Of a stretch of DNA of 64,000 nucleotides, positions 52,044 to 60,348 are shown in pieces. The stretch is from Tenericutes bacterium MO-XQ (lineage in GTDB: Bacteria; Bacillota_I; Bacilli_A; Acholeplasmatales; Acholeplasmataceae), in assembly GCA_002838185.1 (NCBI GenBank), contig CP017949.1, positions 29,079 to 93,078 of the forward strand. Direction: 5' to 3'. Under the pieces are notes generated by a model. The model made no database searches. It was not told where the DNA came from and saw nothing but the letters and a program-made list of their open reading frames with translations. The position numbers were made by a program, and so were the translations under genes. Each line of letters opens with the position of its first letter. Position 1 is the stretch's first letter.

Positions 52044-52931
52044 TTGAATTATGAGTATACTTTAGTTCATAAATTTAGAATCAAGTATTACATAAAAGAT
52101 CTATGTGAATATATGGGAATCACAAGAAGTGGATATTATAGATGGCTACGAAGAAGAGAGAATAAAACAGAGAGACAAGAAACAAAGGAAACATTAAAAA
52201 TGTTGGTTAAGAATTATCATTCAATTCATCCTGAATGCGGCTATCGAGCAATCAGAAAAATGATATTGAATGAAACTGGATGGATCGTGTCATTTTATTC
52301 AGCATATCAAGCATTTAGGGAAATGGGGATATACTCAAGAGCCCGAAGAAAAGCATTTAGAAGGCCAAAAGGAGTATCCGATAAGTTTCCGAATATCATT
52401 AAAGGTGATTGGTCTACAACAAGACCATTTGAGAAAGTGTGTAGTGACACAACAATGCTTAAACACGATGGTAAAAAATATGATTGGAACATTCATATTG
52501 ATGTCTATAATAATGAGATAGTCGGATATGATTTAGCTAACTATCATCACGGAAATGGAGTGATGAATCATCTTCGTAGTTTATATGATTTTTTACGTAT
52601 AAAAGAAGAAAGAGGATACGGTGAAGAACATACCATCTTACATAGTGATCAAGGAAGAGTGTATTCATCAGTAAAGTTTGAAAAAGCACATAAAGATTAC
52701 CCAATAACAAGATCAATGTCTAGAGCAGGAACACCTACGGATAATCCAGTTATTGAATCGTTAATTGGATGGATCAAAGGGGATTTAAAACAGTACATGA
52801 AACTTCATGATTTCTCAGATATTCATACAGCTATAGAACTATATGTTCAATACTTTAATAATCATAGATTAGCATATCGTCTTGATTATGTAACTCCAGT
52901 TGAATATAGAATGATTAATGGATTTACATAA
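52044..52931 (+). CDS. IS3-family transposase OrfB
   Basis: A 295-residue integrase-core (DDE) protein: 'HPECGYRAIRKMI' HTH_21 region near 55, catalytic Asp in 'VCSDTTMLKHDG' (near 133), Asp in 'ILHSDQGRVYSS' (near 198) and Glu in 'NPVIESLIGWIKGDL' (near 235). In the intact element its frame is entered by -1 shift before position 52038; alone it lacks a good start (TTG 52044). Cut off from orfA by the IS1595 insertion. Confidence 0.9.
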   Translation: MNYEYTLVHKFRIKYYIKDLCEYMGITRSGYYRWLRRRENKTERQETKETLKMLVKNYHSIHPECGYRAIRKMILNETGWIVSFYSAYQAFREMGIYSRARRKAFRRPKGVSDKFPNIIKGDWSTTRPFEKVCSDTTMLKHDGKKYDWNIHIDVYNNEIVGYDLANYHHGNGVMNHLRSLYDFLRIKEERGYGEEHTILHSDQGRVYSSVKFEKAHKDYPITRSMSRAGTPTDNPVIESLIGWIKGDLKQYMKLHDFSDIHTAIELYVQYFNNHRLAYRLDYVTPVEYRMINGFT

Positions 52932-53063
52932 ACACATAAAAATGATAAAATAATAGCAACAAAGGAAAGTTGCATGTCGCTATTTTTATGTCTAGGTAGG
53001 TACCTATGTGTCCTAGAAAATCATAGCAGTGCATATAATTAATCATATAAGGAGAATATAAAA

Positions 53064-53342
53064 GTGTTTTTTTTCAAATCGAATTCCGTTTCATGGCGTG
53101 ATATTAAAGATACAGATATTGTTATTGATGTTAGAGAACCATATGAGTTTCAATCCTTTAATCATAAAGGTGCTAAAAATATACCATTAGGACAAATATC
53201 TAAATACAAAACAGATAAAAAAGTATTTGTAACATGTCAATCCGGTATGAGAAGTAGAATGGCCGTAAGAATTTTAAAGAAAAATGGTGTGGATGCAGTA
53301 AACATTAAAGGCGGCATGCTTAAATATTACACAAGGGGGTGA
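53064..53342 (+). CDS. Single-domain rhodanese
   Basis: A 92-residue sulfurtransferase domain: 'IVIDVREPYEFQSFNHKGAKNIPLGQI' and the active-site loop 'VTCQSGMRSR' (Cys near residue 54). It carries sulfur as a persulfide. GTG start after AAGGAG. Only 4 bases separate it from the CoA-disulfide reductase, so the two form an operon handling persulfides or CoA disulfide. Confidence 0.88.
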   Translation: MFFFKSNSVSWRDIKDTDIVIDVREPYEFQSFNHKGAKNIPLGQISKYKTDKKVFVTCQSGMRSRMAVRILKKNGVDAVNIKGGMLKYYTRG

Positions 53343-53346
53343 TTTT

Positions 53347-55068
53347 ATGAAGAAAATAGTAGTTATTGGTGGCGTGGCTGGTGGTATGAGTTTTGCAACA
53401 AGATATCGCAGACTAAATCAGACAGATGAAATCACCATATTTGAAAAGGGTCCATTTGTATCCTTTGCTAATTGTGGCTTACCTTACTATATTTCAGGTG
53501 AAATAGATAGTAGAGATAAACTTTTAGTTGCTAAAGACACAATGTTGATGGATAGATTTAATCTTATAATCAAACAAAATCATGAAGTAGTTAAAATTGA
53601 TCCTAATAATAAACAAGTTATTGTAAAAAATGATGGTGTAGAAAGTACTTATCCATATGATAAACTAGTTATTTCAACAGGCGCAAAACCAATCATTCCT
53701 CAAGTAAAAGGCATGGATACAATTCCATACTTTACACTTAGAAATATACCGGATTTAGATTATATTATGAATTATATTCATATGAACAATCCTAAAAAAG
53801 TTGCGATTATTGGTGCTGGATTCATCGGGTTAGAAGTTGCTGAAAACCTAAAGAAATTAGGGCTTGATGTATCGATTATTGAAAGAGCTAACCAAGTACT
53901 AACACCACTTGACTTTGAAATGAGTCAATTTGCTAAGTTGGAATTAGAAAACAATGGTATTGATGTTTATACCTCTAAAGACTTATTAGAGATTAGAGAT
54001 AATAAACTAATCTTTGATGATTTAGAGTTACATGCAGATTTCATTATTAGTTCCATTGGCGTAGTGCCCGAATCAGGTCTAGCTGTTCAAGCAGGTATTG
54101 AAGTTGGTATGAGAAATGGTATCAAAGTTGATGAATATTTTGAAACTTCCGTTAAAGACATTTATGCTGTGGGTGATGCAATCATCGTTAAAAACTTTAT
54201 TACAAACGAAGATACTTTAATACCTCTAGCAAGTCCTGCAAATCGTCAAGGACGTCAACTAGCTGATATATTAAATGGACTTGATGTGAAATATCAAGGT
54301 ACATTAGGTACCTCGATTGTGCGCTTATTTGATCAAACATTTGCCTCCACCGGCTTAAATGAAAAACAATTAGTTAATAAAGATTATGAAGTTATACATT
54401 TATTAGCAAACGATCATGCAGGCTATTATCCAGGTGCTACATCAATTAACCTAAAAGTAATCTTTGATCCGAAAACCCAAAAGATACTTGGGGCACAAGC
54501 AGTTGGTAAAAAAGGCGTGGACAAGCGTATTGATATTATTGCAACAGCAATAAAATCCGGTTTAAAAGTTACTGAGTTACAAGAATTAGAGTTTACATAT
54601 GCACCACCATTTGGTATTGCTAAAGATATTGTGAATTTAGCAGGCTATGTAAGTCAAAATGTTATTTTAGGTCTATCTAAGACTGTTCAATGGCACCAAG
54701 TTGATGCGCTCATTGAAGAAGGTGCTTTCTTTGTTGATGTTAGAAATTCATCAGAAGTAAGAAGTTTAGGTAAGATAAAAGGTGCATTAAACATCCCGAT
54801 CGATGAATTACGTTCAAGATTAGATGAAATACCTAAAGATAAAAAAATAGTACTATACTGTCAAAGTGGTACAAGAAGTTACAATGCTGAACAAATTTTA
54901 CGGCCATTAGGTTATGATTGTTATAACCTAGATGGTTCTTATAGTATCTATTTAAGAATGCACAGAAAATCTATAGAATTTAATTGTCAAAAAACGTTTT
55001 TTGATAGTAGTTTCGGTATGACGTTTGAATTTCCAAAAAACAAGGGTTCGATTCCCAACAATAAGTAG
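53347..55068 (+). CDS. CoA-disulfide reductase with rhodanese domain
   Basis: A 573-residue FAD enzyme: 'VVIGGVAGGMSFATRYRR' FAD site at the start, redox Cys in 'SFANCGLPYY' (near residue 43), NADH site 'VAIIGAGFIGLEVAENL' (near 150), 'IYAVGDAI' near 275, and a C-terminal rhodanese domain with 'VLYCQSGTRSYN' (near 505). It reduces CoA persulfide/disulfide with NAD(P)H. The last 8 or so codons are inside repeat R4, whose start GGGTTCGATTCCC supplies 'KGSIPNNK' and the stop; the preceding tail ('FDSSFGMTFEFPKN') also looks unusual, so the original C-terminus may have been replaced. Confidence 0.92.
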   Translation: MKKIVVIGGVAGGMSFATRYRRLNQTDEITIFEKGPFVSFANCGLPYYISGEIDSRDKLLVAKDTMLMDRFNLIIKQNHEVVKIDPNNKQVIVKNDGVESTYPYDKLVISTGAKPIIPQVKGMDTIPYFTLRNIPDLDYIMNYIHMNNPKKVAIIGAGFIGLEVAENLKKLGLDVSIIERANQVLTPLDFEMSQFAKLELENNGIDVYTSKDLLEIRDNKLIFDDLELHADFIISSIGVVPESGLAVQAGIEVGMRNGIKVDEYFETSVKDIYAVGDAIIVKNFITNEDTLIPLASPANRQGRQLADILNGLDVKYQGTLGTSIVRLFDQTFASTGLNEKQLVNKDYEVIHLLANDHAGYYPGATSINLKVIFDPKTQKILGAQAVGKKGVDKRIDIIATAIKSGLKVTELQELEFTYAPPFGIAKDIVNLAGYVSQNVILGLSKTVQWHQVDALIEEGAFFVDVRNSSEVRSLGKIKGALNIPIDELRSRLDEIPKDKKIVLYCQSGTRSYNAEQILRPLGYDCYNLDGSYSIYLRMHRKSIEFNCQKTFFDSSFGMTFEFPKNKGSIPNNK

Positions 55069-55280
55069 ATAGTGGAATAACCTATTTTGACACAAAAAAA
55101 ATTACACTTGAAAATTAACTCAAAATAAAAAGGCTAAACCAGGCCATAATTTAGGGGTGTAATTTTTCAGAGTGGGGGGTGTAAAAATTTCCGCTAGGGG
55201 TGTAAAATTGTAGCAAAATAGGTCATACAACCCATTCAACGAGCATAGGTTTGATACAATTAGGTATCGAACTTTTTTTT
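55044..55280 (+). repeat. Array repeat R4 (237 bp)
   Basis: Starts GGGTTCGATTCCC within the reductase gene end; boxes GGGTGTAA at 55155, 55177 and 55198 (22 and 21 bp apart); terminal hairpin GTTTGATAC / GTATCGAAC (one G-U) with eight T. Confidence 0.85.
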
Positions 55281-55397
55281 ATTCATTTTATGATATAAAG
55301 GAAGTACTAAAATCCTTTCATCTTTGTGATTCAATGAAACGTTGTTATGTATTGAGATGATTTTACAGTATAATATATGCGTATAGGAGGTAATGTT

Positions 55398-56099
55398 ATG
55401 ACGTTTGGTGAGAGAATTAGAACTAATAGAATTAAAAATAACATGAGTCAAAAGCAACTTGCTGAACTGCTGAATGTAACACCTCAAACAATTTCAAAAT
55501 GGGAGAATGATTTATCAGAACCAGGATTTCAAATGATTACTGATATGACAAATATCTTTCATATCTCACATGACGAGTTGTTTATTGGAGAAACAGAAAT
55601 TTTATACAAAGGATCCATATATACAGCAACAAAAGATTTGCGAATGAAAAAATATTATGATTTCTTTGTAGGCTTCTTGATTTTCTTATCTCTTGCGATG
55701 ATTATTACAACTGCCTATATTTCAACTATTGAGATATTAACATGGCATTTTACATTCGGATTTGGTATATTCACAATGTTTTGGTTATTTCTACTATTCA
55801 TGATAGCTAGATGGAGATATATCTACTTGGATTCACCGAATGATTTACTTGATATTTATCATGATAAAGTGGTCATTCAAAAAGGTGATTTAACGGTTCA
55901 AGGGAACATAATCAAGCGCATTGACATAAAAAAATATCAATTTTATACAGGTATTCGTGTATATGAGAATAATGGGTATTTGAAAATCTTAACAACAGAT
56001 AATCAAATGTTAGTTGTGAGAGATATAATCGACATTGAGGATTTGAAGAAAGTAATATATAAAGTGAAAATAAATAATAATAAGGAGGAAACAAAATGA
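55398..56099 (+). CDS. XRE-family regulator with membrane helices
   Basis: A 233-residue protein: XRE HTH 'MSQKQLAELLNVTPQTISKWENDLSEPGF' at residues 18-46, then two membrane helices ('FFVGFLIFLSLAMIITTAYI' and 'FGFGIFTMFWLFLLFMIA') and a PH-like beta domain of about 80 residues. ATG 55398 is chosen with AGGAGG at 55385-55390. It overlaps the following small membrane-protein gene by 4 bases; same logic as the cassette at 49205 (regulator plus membrane protein). Confidence 0.75.
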   Translation: MTFGERIRTNRIKNNMSQKQLAELLNVTPQTISKWENDLSEPGFQMITDMTNIFHISHDELFIGETEILYKGSIYTATKDLRMKKYYDFFVGFLIFLSLAMIITTAYISTIEILTWHFTFGFGIFTMFWLFLLFMIARWRYIYLDSPNDLLDIYHDKVVIQKGDLTVQGNIIKRIDIKKYQFYTGIRVYENNGYLKILTTDNQMLVVRDIIDIEDLKKVIYKVKINNNKEETK

Positions 56100-56302
56100 A
56101 TTATTTATGGGGAAGTTTAATGGCTTTGATTGGTTTATTTTTATTAGTGAGTGCTCTGAAGAAAAGTGAGTTTATCATTTACAAACTTTTTGTAGCAAGA
56201 GCTAAGTTACTATGGGGAGATAACGTGCATTCATTCTTCGTTGTAGTAGGGGTCATATTGATGGGTTTAAGCTCATTGTTCTTTTTTGGGATTTGGGGAT
56301 AA
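56096..56302 (+). CDS. Small membrane protein partnered with the regulator
   Basis: A 68-residue protein with two membrane helices ('LMALIGLFLLVSALK' and 'VVGVILMGLSSLFFFGIW'). AAGGAGG upstream. Overlap with the regulator gene suggests joint action. No family recognised. Confidence 0.6.
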   Translation: MNYLWGSLMALIGLFLLVSALKKSEFIIYKLFVARAKLLWGDNVHSFFVVVGVILMGLSSLFFFGIWG

Positions 56303-56379
56303 ATAACAGAAACCCAAGAAGATGATGTCTTAACTGTTTGCTTTGGAATCAATCAATTTGTATTTATAGAATGAAATGT

Positions 56380-56590
56380 GAGTTCGATACCCAACAATAA
56401 GTACATACTGAAGAAAACCATTTTGACATAAAGATATCATCAGCCGATTATCACTCTGAAATGAAACCTCTAAACTAAATCACAATTTAGGGTGTAAAAT
56501 TGTAGCAAAATAGGTCATACAACCCATATTGAAAGCATAGGTTTGATACAATAAAGCGATTCACTAATCGCTTCGTTATCAGACTTTTTT
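56380..56590 (+). repeat. Array repeat R5 (211 bp, one box left)
   Basis: Starts GAGTTCGATACCC; only one GGGTGTAA box (56490) remains, as if two period units had been deleted; conserved block kept; terminal hairpin GTTTGATA / TTATCAGAC with nested AAGCGATT / AATCGCTT and a T-run. Confidence 0.8.
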
Positions 56591-56673
56591 TATTCTCCTA
56601 GATGTATGATCATTCCCTATGTTTTCCTTATACAAATAAATAGTGTATAATTTTTAAAAAAGAGGAATCCAAA

Positions 56674-57285
56674 ATGAATATTATAGAAGAGTATGAAAAA
56701 TACATAGCTAAGATTGGCGATAGAAAAACATTATACAGATTAGTAGCGAATAGATTTGATGTTAAGATGGCCTTATATCCTGGTAGCCATATAGATATAG
56801 GCGCTTCTCTAGTCATTCCTAATGTTACATATATTGATAATTATAAAGGAACTATTCAGTTTTTTAAACACTTAATTGAAGTTAGAAATTATATAAACAT
56901 GAACAAAGAGTATCCAGAAGAATGCACTATAGAATTTTTTGGATTGGATTATAATGAAAATATTAAACTAGATAAAGTAGACATGATAATTTCACAATTT
57001 GCAGGATTTGTTGGACAAGCAACGAAAAAACATTTAAAAAAAGGTGGAATTTTACTTTGTAATGACAGTCATGGAGATGCTACATTAGCATATTTAGATG
57101 ATGATTATGAATTCATAGGTGTAGTTGAATCTAATAATACAATCATTACTGATGAACTCGAAAAATACTTTAAATTTGCTAATGAAAGACAAATAGATAG
57201 AAATAAAGTGCTAACAAAAATGAAAGGTCCTAGATATAAAACTCAACCTAGTAATTATATCTTCTTGTTGAAGAAAAACATCTAA
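56674..57285 (+). CDS. Methyltransferase-like protein
   Basis: A 203-residue protein with a Rossmann-like pattern: 'MALYPGSHIDIGASLVIPNVTYID' (motif I-like, residues about 31-54), 'DMIISQFAGFVG' (motif IV-like, near 108) and 'KKGGILLCNDSHGDATLA' (near 125). This is like class I SAM-dependent methyltransferases of unknown substrate, though the Gly-rich loop is atypical. Single-gene cassette between R5 and R6. AGAGGAA RBS. Confidence 0.5.
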   Translation: MNIIEEYEKYIAKIGDRKTLYRLVANRFDVKMALYPGSHIDIGASLVIPNVTYIDNYKGTIQFFKHLIEVRNYINMNKEYPEECTIEFFGLDYNENIKLDKVDMIISQFAGFVGQATKKHLKKGGILLCNDSHGDATLAYLDDDYEFIGVVESNNTIITDELEKYFKFANERQIDRNKVLTKMKGPRYKTQPSNYIFLLKKNI

Positions 57286-57420
57286 AACTCAAATATTTTT
57301 ATAGCAGTGCAGTATCAATCTCTTGAATATGTTAATGGAGTCTTGTTGTTTTTAATTATTTGTAACAACTACATAGAAATTGCATTTAGTGCTATAAAAC
57401 AAGAAATGGTTGTGGCTTAC

Positions 57421-57555
57421 GGGTTCAATATCCAAGATTTAAATGATAGTGTAGTACCATATATATTTTTCTAGATAACACAGCAAAAAAATACGAAAAA
57501 AACCTCTAAACTAGACCAGGCGTAGTTTTATAGGGTGGGCATGTAAAATTGTATT
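57421..57555 (+). repeat. Array repeat R6 (degenerate, truncated)
   Basis: Starts GGGTTCAATATCC, keeps CCTCTAAACTAGACCAGGC and a degenerate box followed by ATGTAAAATTGTA, then stops; no terminal hairpin. A TATAAT at 57559-57564 just beyond it may drive the next gene, with the repeat's ATTGTA region as upstream element. Confidence 0.6.
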
Positions 57556-57585
57556 CATATTATAATAGATTTGAGGTATAGAACT

Positions 57586-58554
57586 ATGGAAAAAGAATTA
57601 GAGAATAAGTATAAAAAAATAGCCTTAAAAGCATTAGAACAATTTGATATCGAATATGAATATATTGATTTTATAGTTGAGGAAACAAATATCTTTTTCG
57701 AAGTCTTTGGGAAAGATCATGTTGTTTTAAAAATATTCCAAGAAGAGTCTTCTAAGACTGAAGATAATCTTATTGAAGATTTCTTCTTAGATGAAATCGC
57801 TAAAAGAACGGAAATTATTGTTCCCTATATGATTCCAAGTAAAAAAGGAGATAAGATTGTATTTATTGAATCAGACGACTTTGACACATTAAAACGAGTT
57901 GCCTTGTATAATTATGTAGAAGGTAAAGACTTTGATGGTAATGAGACTCAAGAACTATTTGAGGAATTAGGAAAAGTCACCGCTAAGCTACACCTTGCAT
58001 CAAAAGAGATTACTATTCCAAAAGAGATGAAACCTAAAAAATGGGATAAGGTGTTTTATTACAGAGAAGAAGTGCCTGTTTTTCACAACAAGAAATATGC
58101 ACATATTTTTTCCAAAGAAGATCTCGATTTTTTAGATCAATTTATTGCATATTTAGACCTTAAATTACCTACTTATTACAAAGAAGAGAGTTATTTAATC
58201 CATGCTGATTTAAATCCTTGGAATGTAAAAATTCATGAAGGTGAAATACGTTTATTAGATTTTGAAGAAGGTATGCTTGGATGTGCCCTTCATGACATTG
58301 CTATTATGCTCTTTTATTATCGATATGATACTAACTATAATTATCAAGAAATTAAAGAAAGCTATTTAAAAGGTTATAATTCATTAAATAAATTACCAGA
58401 CTTTACGGATTTTGATATTGACTTATTAATTATGGCTAGAACTACTAATTTTATCAATTATACCCTCTTAATTCATGAAGATCCCAAAGACTACATACAG
58501 AAAAGAATTAAACGAATAAAAGACTTTATTCAAAATTATAATATTCAACTATAA
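57586..58554 (+). CDS. Aminoglycoside-phosphotransferase-like kinase
   Basis: A 322-residue APH/choline-kinase-fold protein: 'HVVLKIFQEE' (ATP-binding Lys) near residue 45, Brenner motif 'LIHADLNPWNVKIHEGEIRLLDFEEGMLGCALHDIAIM'-type region near 205-245 with catalytic Asp and the Mg-binding DFE. Substrate unknown; many such proteins phosphorylate small metabolites, not antibiotics. ATG 57586 with GAGG upstream. Single-gene cassette between R6 and the terminal hairpin R7. Confidence 0.82.
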   Translation: MEKELENKYKKIALKALEQFDIEYEYIDFIVEETNIFFEVFGKDHVVLKIFQEESSKTEDNLIEDFFLDEIAKRTEIIVPYMIPSKKGDKIVFIESDDFDTLKRVALYNYVEGKDFDGNETQELFEELGKVTAKLHLASKEITIPKEMKPKKWDKVFYYREEVPVFHNKKYAHIFSKEDLDFLDQFIAYLDLKLPTYYKEESYLIHADLNPWNVKIHEGEIRLLDFEEGMLGCALHDIAIMLFYYRYDTNYNYQEIKESYLKGYNSLNKLPDFTDFDIDLLIMARTTNFINYTLLIHEDPKDYIQKRIKRIKDFIQNYNIQL

Positions 58555-58601
58555 ATGTGAATCGCATAAGAAAATCACTTTACAAATGCTTTTTTTGAAA
58601 G

Positions 58602-58619
58602 GGTTTGATACATCTAAAA
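58602..58619 (+). repeat. Left arm of array hairpin R7, split by an IS3 element
   Basis: GGGTTTGATAC at 58601-58612 is the left arm of the repeat's terminal hairpin; the right arm GTATCATCCC with T-run lies at 60131-60146, beyond the IS3 element at 58620-60122. Without the IS they would form a normal terminal hairpin. Confidence 0.75.
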
Positions 58620-58704
58620 TGGAACCTATAAAATAGACACTTTGAAAAAAGGAAGCTATTTTTAGGTTCTTTTTTTGTATACTAATAAAGAGAGGTGATG
58701 AACA

Positions 58705-59142
58705 ATGAGTAAAAAACTATTCACAGAGCAAGAAATAGAGATATTAAAACAAAACAAGTATGTAAAACGAGTTGGATCAAAAGGAATAACATACAGCGAT
58801 GAACTCAAACAGTTCGCAATAGCAAAATCAGAAGAAGGATTTCTGAGCACTGAAATATTTGAGATGGCAGGATTTGATCTAACAATTATTGGTCGAACAA
58901 GAGCACAAAAAGCGTTAGATAGATGGAAAATAGCATATAAAAAATCTGGAATAATGGGACTACAAGACACGCGAAAAGGATTATCAGGGAGACCATTGGA
59001 AAGAGAATTAAGCCTAGAAGAGCAACTAGAACGAAAAGAAGCTAGGATTAAGTTTTTGGAGGTACAACTAGATTTCCAAAAAAAGTTAGACATGATAGAA
59101 AGGGGCGTGTATACACCCAAAAGCAAGAAAAAACACAAATAA
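58705..59142 (+). CDS. IS3-family transposase OrfA
   Basis: A 145-residue protein with two HTH segments ('EIEILKQNKYVKRVG', 'RAQKALDRWKIAYKKSG') and a coiled coil ('LEEQLERKEARIKFLEVQLDFQKKL'). GAGAGGTGATG region supplies the RBS. It ends in 'KSKKKHK' on an A6 tract (59128-59133) used for -1 frameshifting to OrfB. Confidence 0.88.
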   Translation: MSKKLFTEQEIEILKQNKYVKRVGSKGITYSDELKQFAIAKSEEGFLSTEIFEMAGFDLTIIGRTRAQKALDRWKIAYKKSGIMGLQDTRKGLSGRPLERELSLEEQLERKEARIKFLEVQLDFQKKLDMIERGVYTPKSKKKHK

Positions 59143-60077
59143 TCTATGAATTAATCAAAGAAATCATCGATGAGAATGGTTACACAAGAATGGTTACATT
59201 CTTATGTGATGAAGCTGAGGTATCTAGAAGTGGATATTACAATTATTTCAGTCCTAAAGCAATTAAACGAAGAGAAATCCGTGAGGAAGAGGATCAAGCC
59301 TTACTAGATTTAATTATTGAAGTATACAAGTTTAAAGGTTACAAGAAAGGATCAAGAGAAATCAAGGATTTTCTCTTAAACGAATATGGAATCATCATGA
59401 ATCGTAAAAGAATACAACGAGTCATGAGAAAATACGAGATTATTTGTCCGATTAGAAAGGCCAATCCATATAAAAGAATGGCTAAAAGTATAAAAGGTCA
59501 TCATATACATGAAGACCATGTGATGCGTAATTTCAAACCAGGAAGACCATTCGCAGTTCTTTTAACAGACATAACATATTTCAGTTTTGGGAGAAAGAAC
59601 AGACGAGGATTCCTGTCAGCAATCAAGGATAGCCAAACAGGGGAAATAGTCGCAAGAGCAGCATCAACATCGCTTAGAATGGATTTCGTGATGGAAACGC
59701 TAGATAACCTAACAAAGCATCCATTATTTGACGAGAACAATGATATGATCATTCATTCAGATCAAGGAAGTCATTATGCATCAAATGACTTTGGAGACTT
59801 TCTTAGTAGGTACAAAATAACACAATCCATGTCACGTCGCGGGAATTGTTGGGACAACGCTCCAATAGAATCTTTCTTTGGAACGTACAAAGATCATGTA
59901 GATCTGAGTGATTGTGAAACAATCGAACAAGCATTAGTGAAGATAGATCATTTTCTGGACTATTACAACAACTATAAACCACAAAGAAAATTGGATAGAT
60001 TACCACCTATCAAATACAGAGATTTACTAATAACAAAACAAAAAGGTGAAATTCCTCTAAAGGAATCTACACCTTAA
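59130..60077 (+). CDS. IS3-family transposase OrfB
   Basis: Frame open from about 59130, entered by -1 shift at the A-tract; the first internal start is 59190. DDE core: Asp in 'VLLTDITYFSFG', Asp in 'IIHSDQGSHYAS', Glu in 'NAPIESFFGTYKDHV'; the HTH_21 region has 'KGSREIKDFLLNEYGI'. Complete to 'LPPIKYRDLL'. The fused OrfAB would be the active transposase. Confidence 0.9.
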   Translation, partial: KTQIIYELIKEIIDENGYTRMVTFLCDEAEVSRSGYYNYFSPKAIKRREIREEEDQALLDLIIEVYKFKGYKKGSREIKDFLLNEYGIIMNRKRIQRVMRKYEIICPIRKANPYKRMAKSIKGHHIHEDHVMRNFKPGRPFAVLLTDITYFSFGRKNRRGFLSAIKDSQTGEIVARAASTSLRMDFVMETLDNLTKHPLFDENNDMIIHSDQGSHYASNDFGDFLSRYKITQSMSRRGNCWDNAPIESFFGTYKDHVDLSDCETIEQALVKIDHFLDYYNNYKPQRKLDRLPPIKYRDLLITKQKGEIPLKESTP

Positions 60078-60348
60078 TTAATATTACTGCCTTTTTTTAA
60101 AGTGTCCTTGACATTGGGTCCACTTTAATCCGTATCATCCCTTTTTTATGTTGTAAAAGAGATTTTAACTGATAGGAATAAAATCTATAAGATATTCTAA
60201 AAATCTATAAACTAACATATAACCACTAGATTGAATATCTATATTATGATACAATAATTCAAATAGGCAAAAATCTAGAGTTAAAGAAAATTGTAATTTG
60301 AATATAGGATTATTATCAAATATAGCCTAACTAAAAAAGGAGAAACAA

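Larger units (their letters stand above)
50476..53033 (+). mobile_element. IS3-family (IS150-like) element interrupted by IS1595
   Basis: Terminal inverted repeats: TGCACTGCTA ... TAGGACACAT at 50476 and ATGTGTCCTA ... TAGCAGTGCA ending 53033. orfA (50558) and orfB (52044) would be joined by -1 frameshifting on an A-tract, but IS1595 copy 2 is inserted in that tract. No clear target duplication is seen. Confidence 0.88.
58620..60122 (+). mobile_element. IS3-family element (about 1.5 kb), apparently intact
   Basis: Imperfect terminal inverted repeats TGGAACCTAT ... GACACTTTGAAAAAAGG and CCTTTTTTTAAAGTGTC ... ATTGGGTCCA. Encodes OrfA and OrfB in -1 frames. Inserted in the loop of repeat hairpin R7. 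Confidence 0.88.

Noticed and set aside
39673..57440. tRNA genes suggested by GGTTCGATACC / GGGTTCGATTCCC, which look like T-arms
   Set aside because: No acceptor, D or anticodon arms can be built upstream; the motif is the start of a repeat family and in one case lies in a coding gene end.
39673..60147. A classical integron with attC sites
   Set aside because: The repeats are longer than attC sites, do not show clear paired R'/R'' core sites, and no integron integrase is in the window. Kept only as an analogy.
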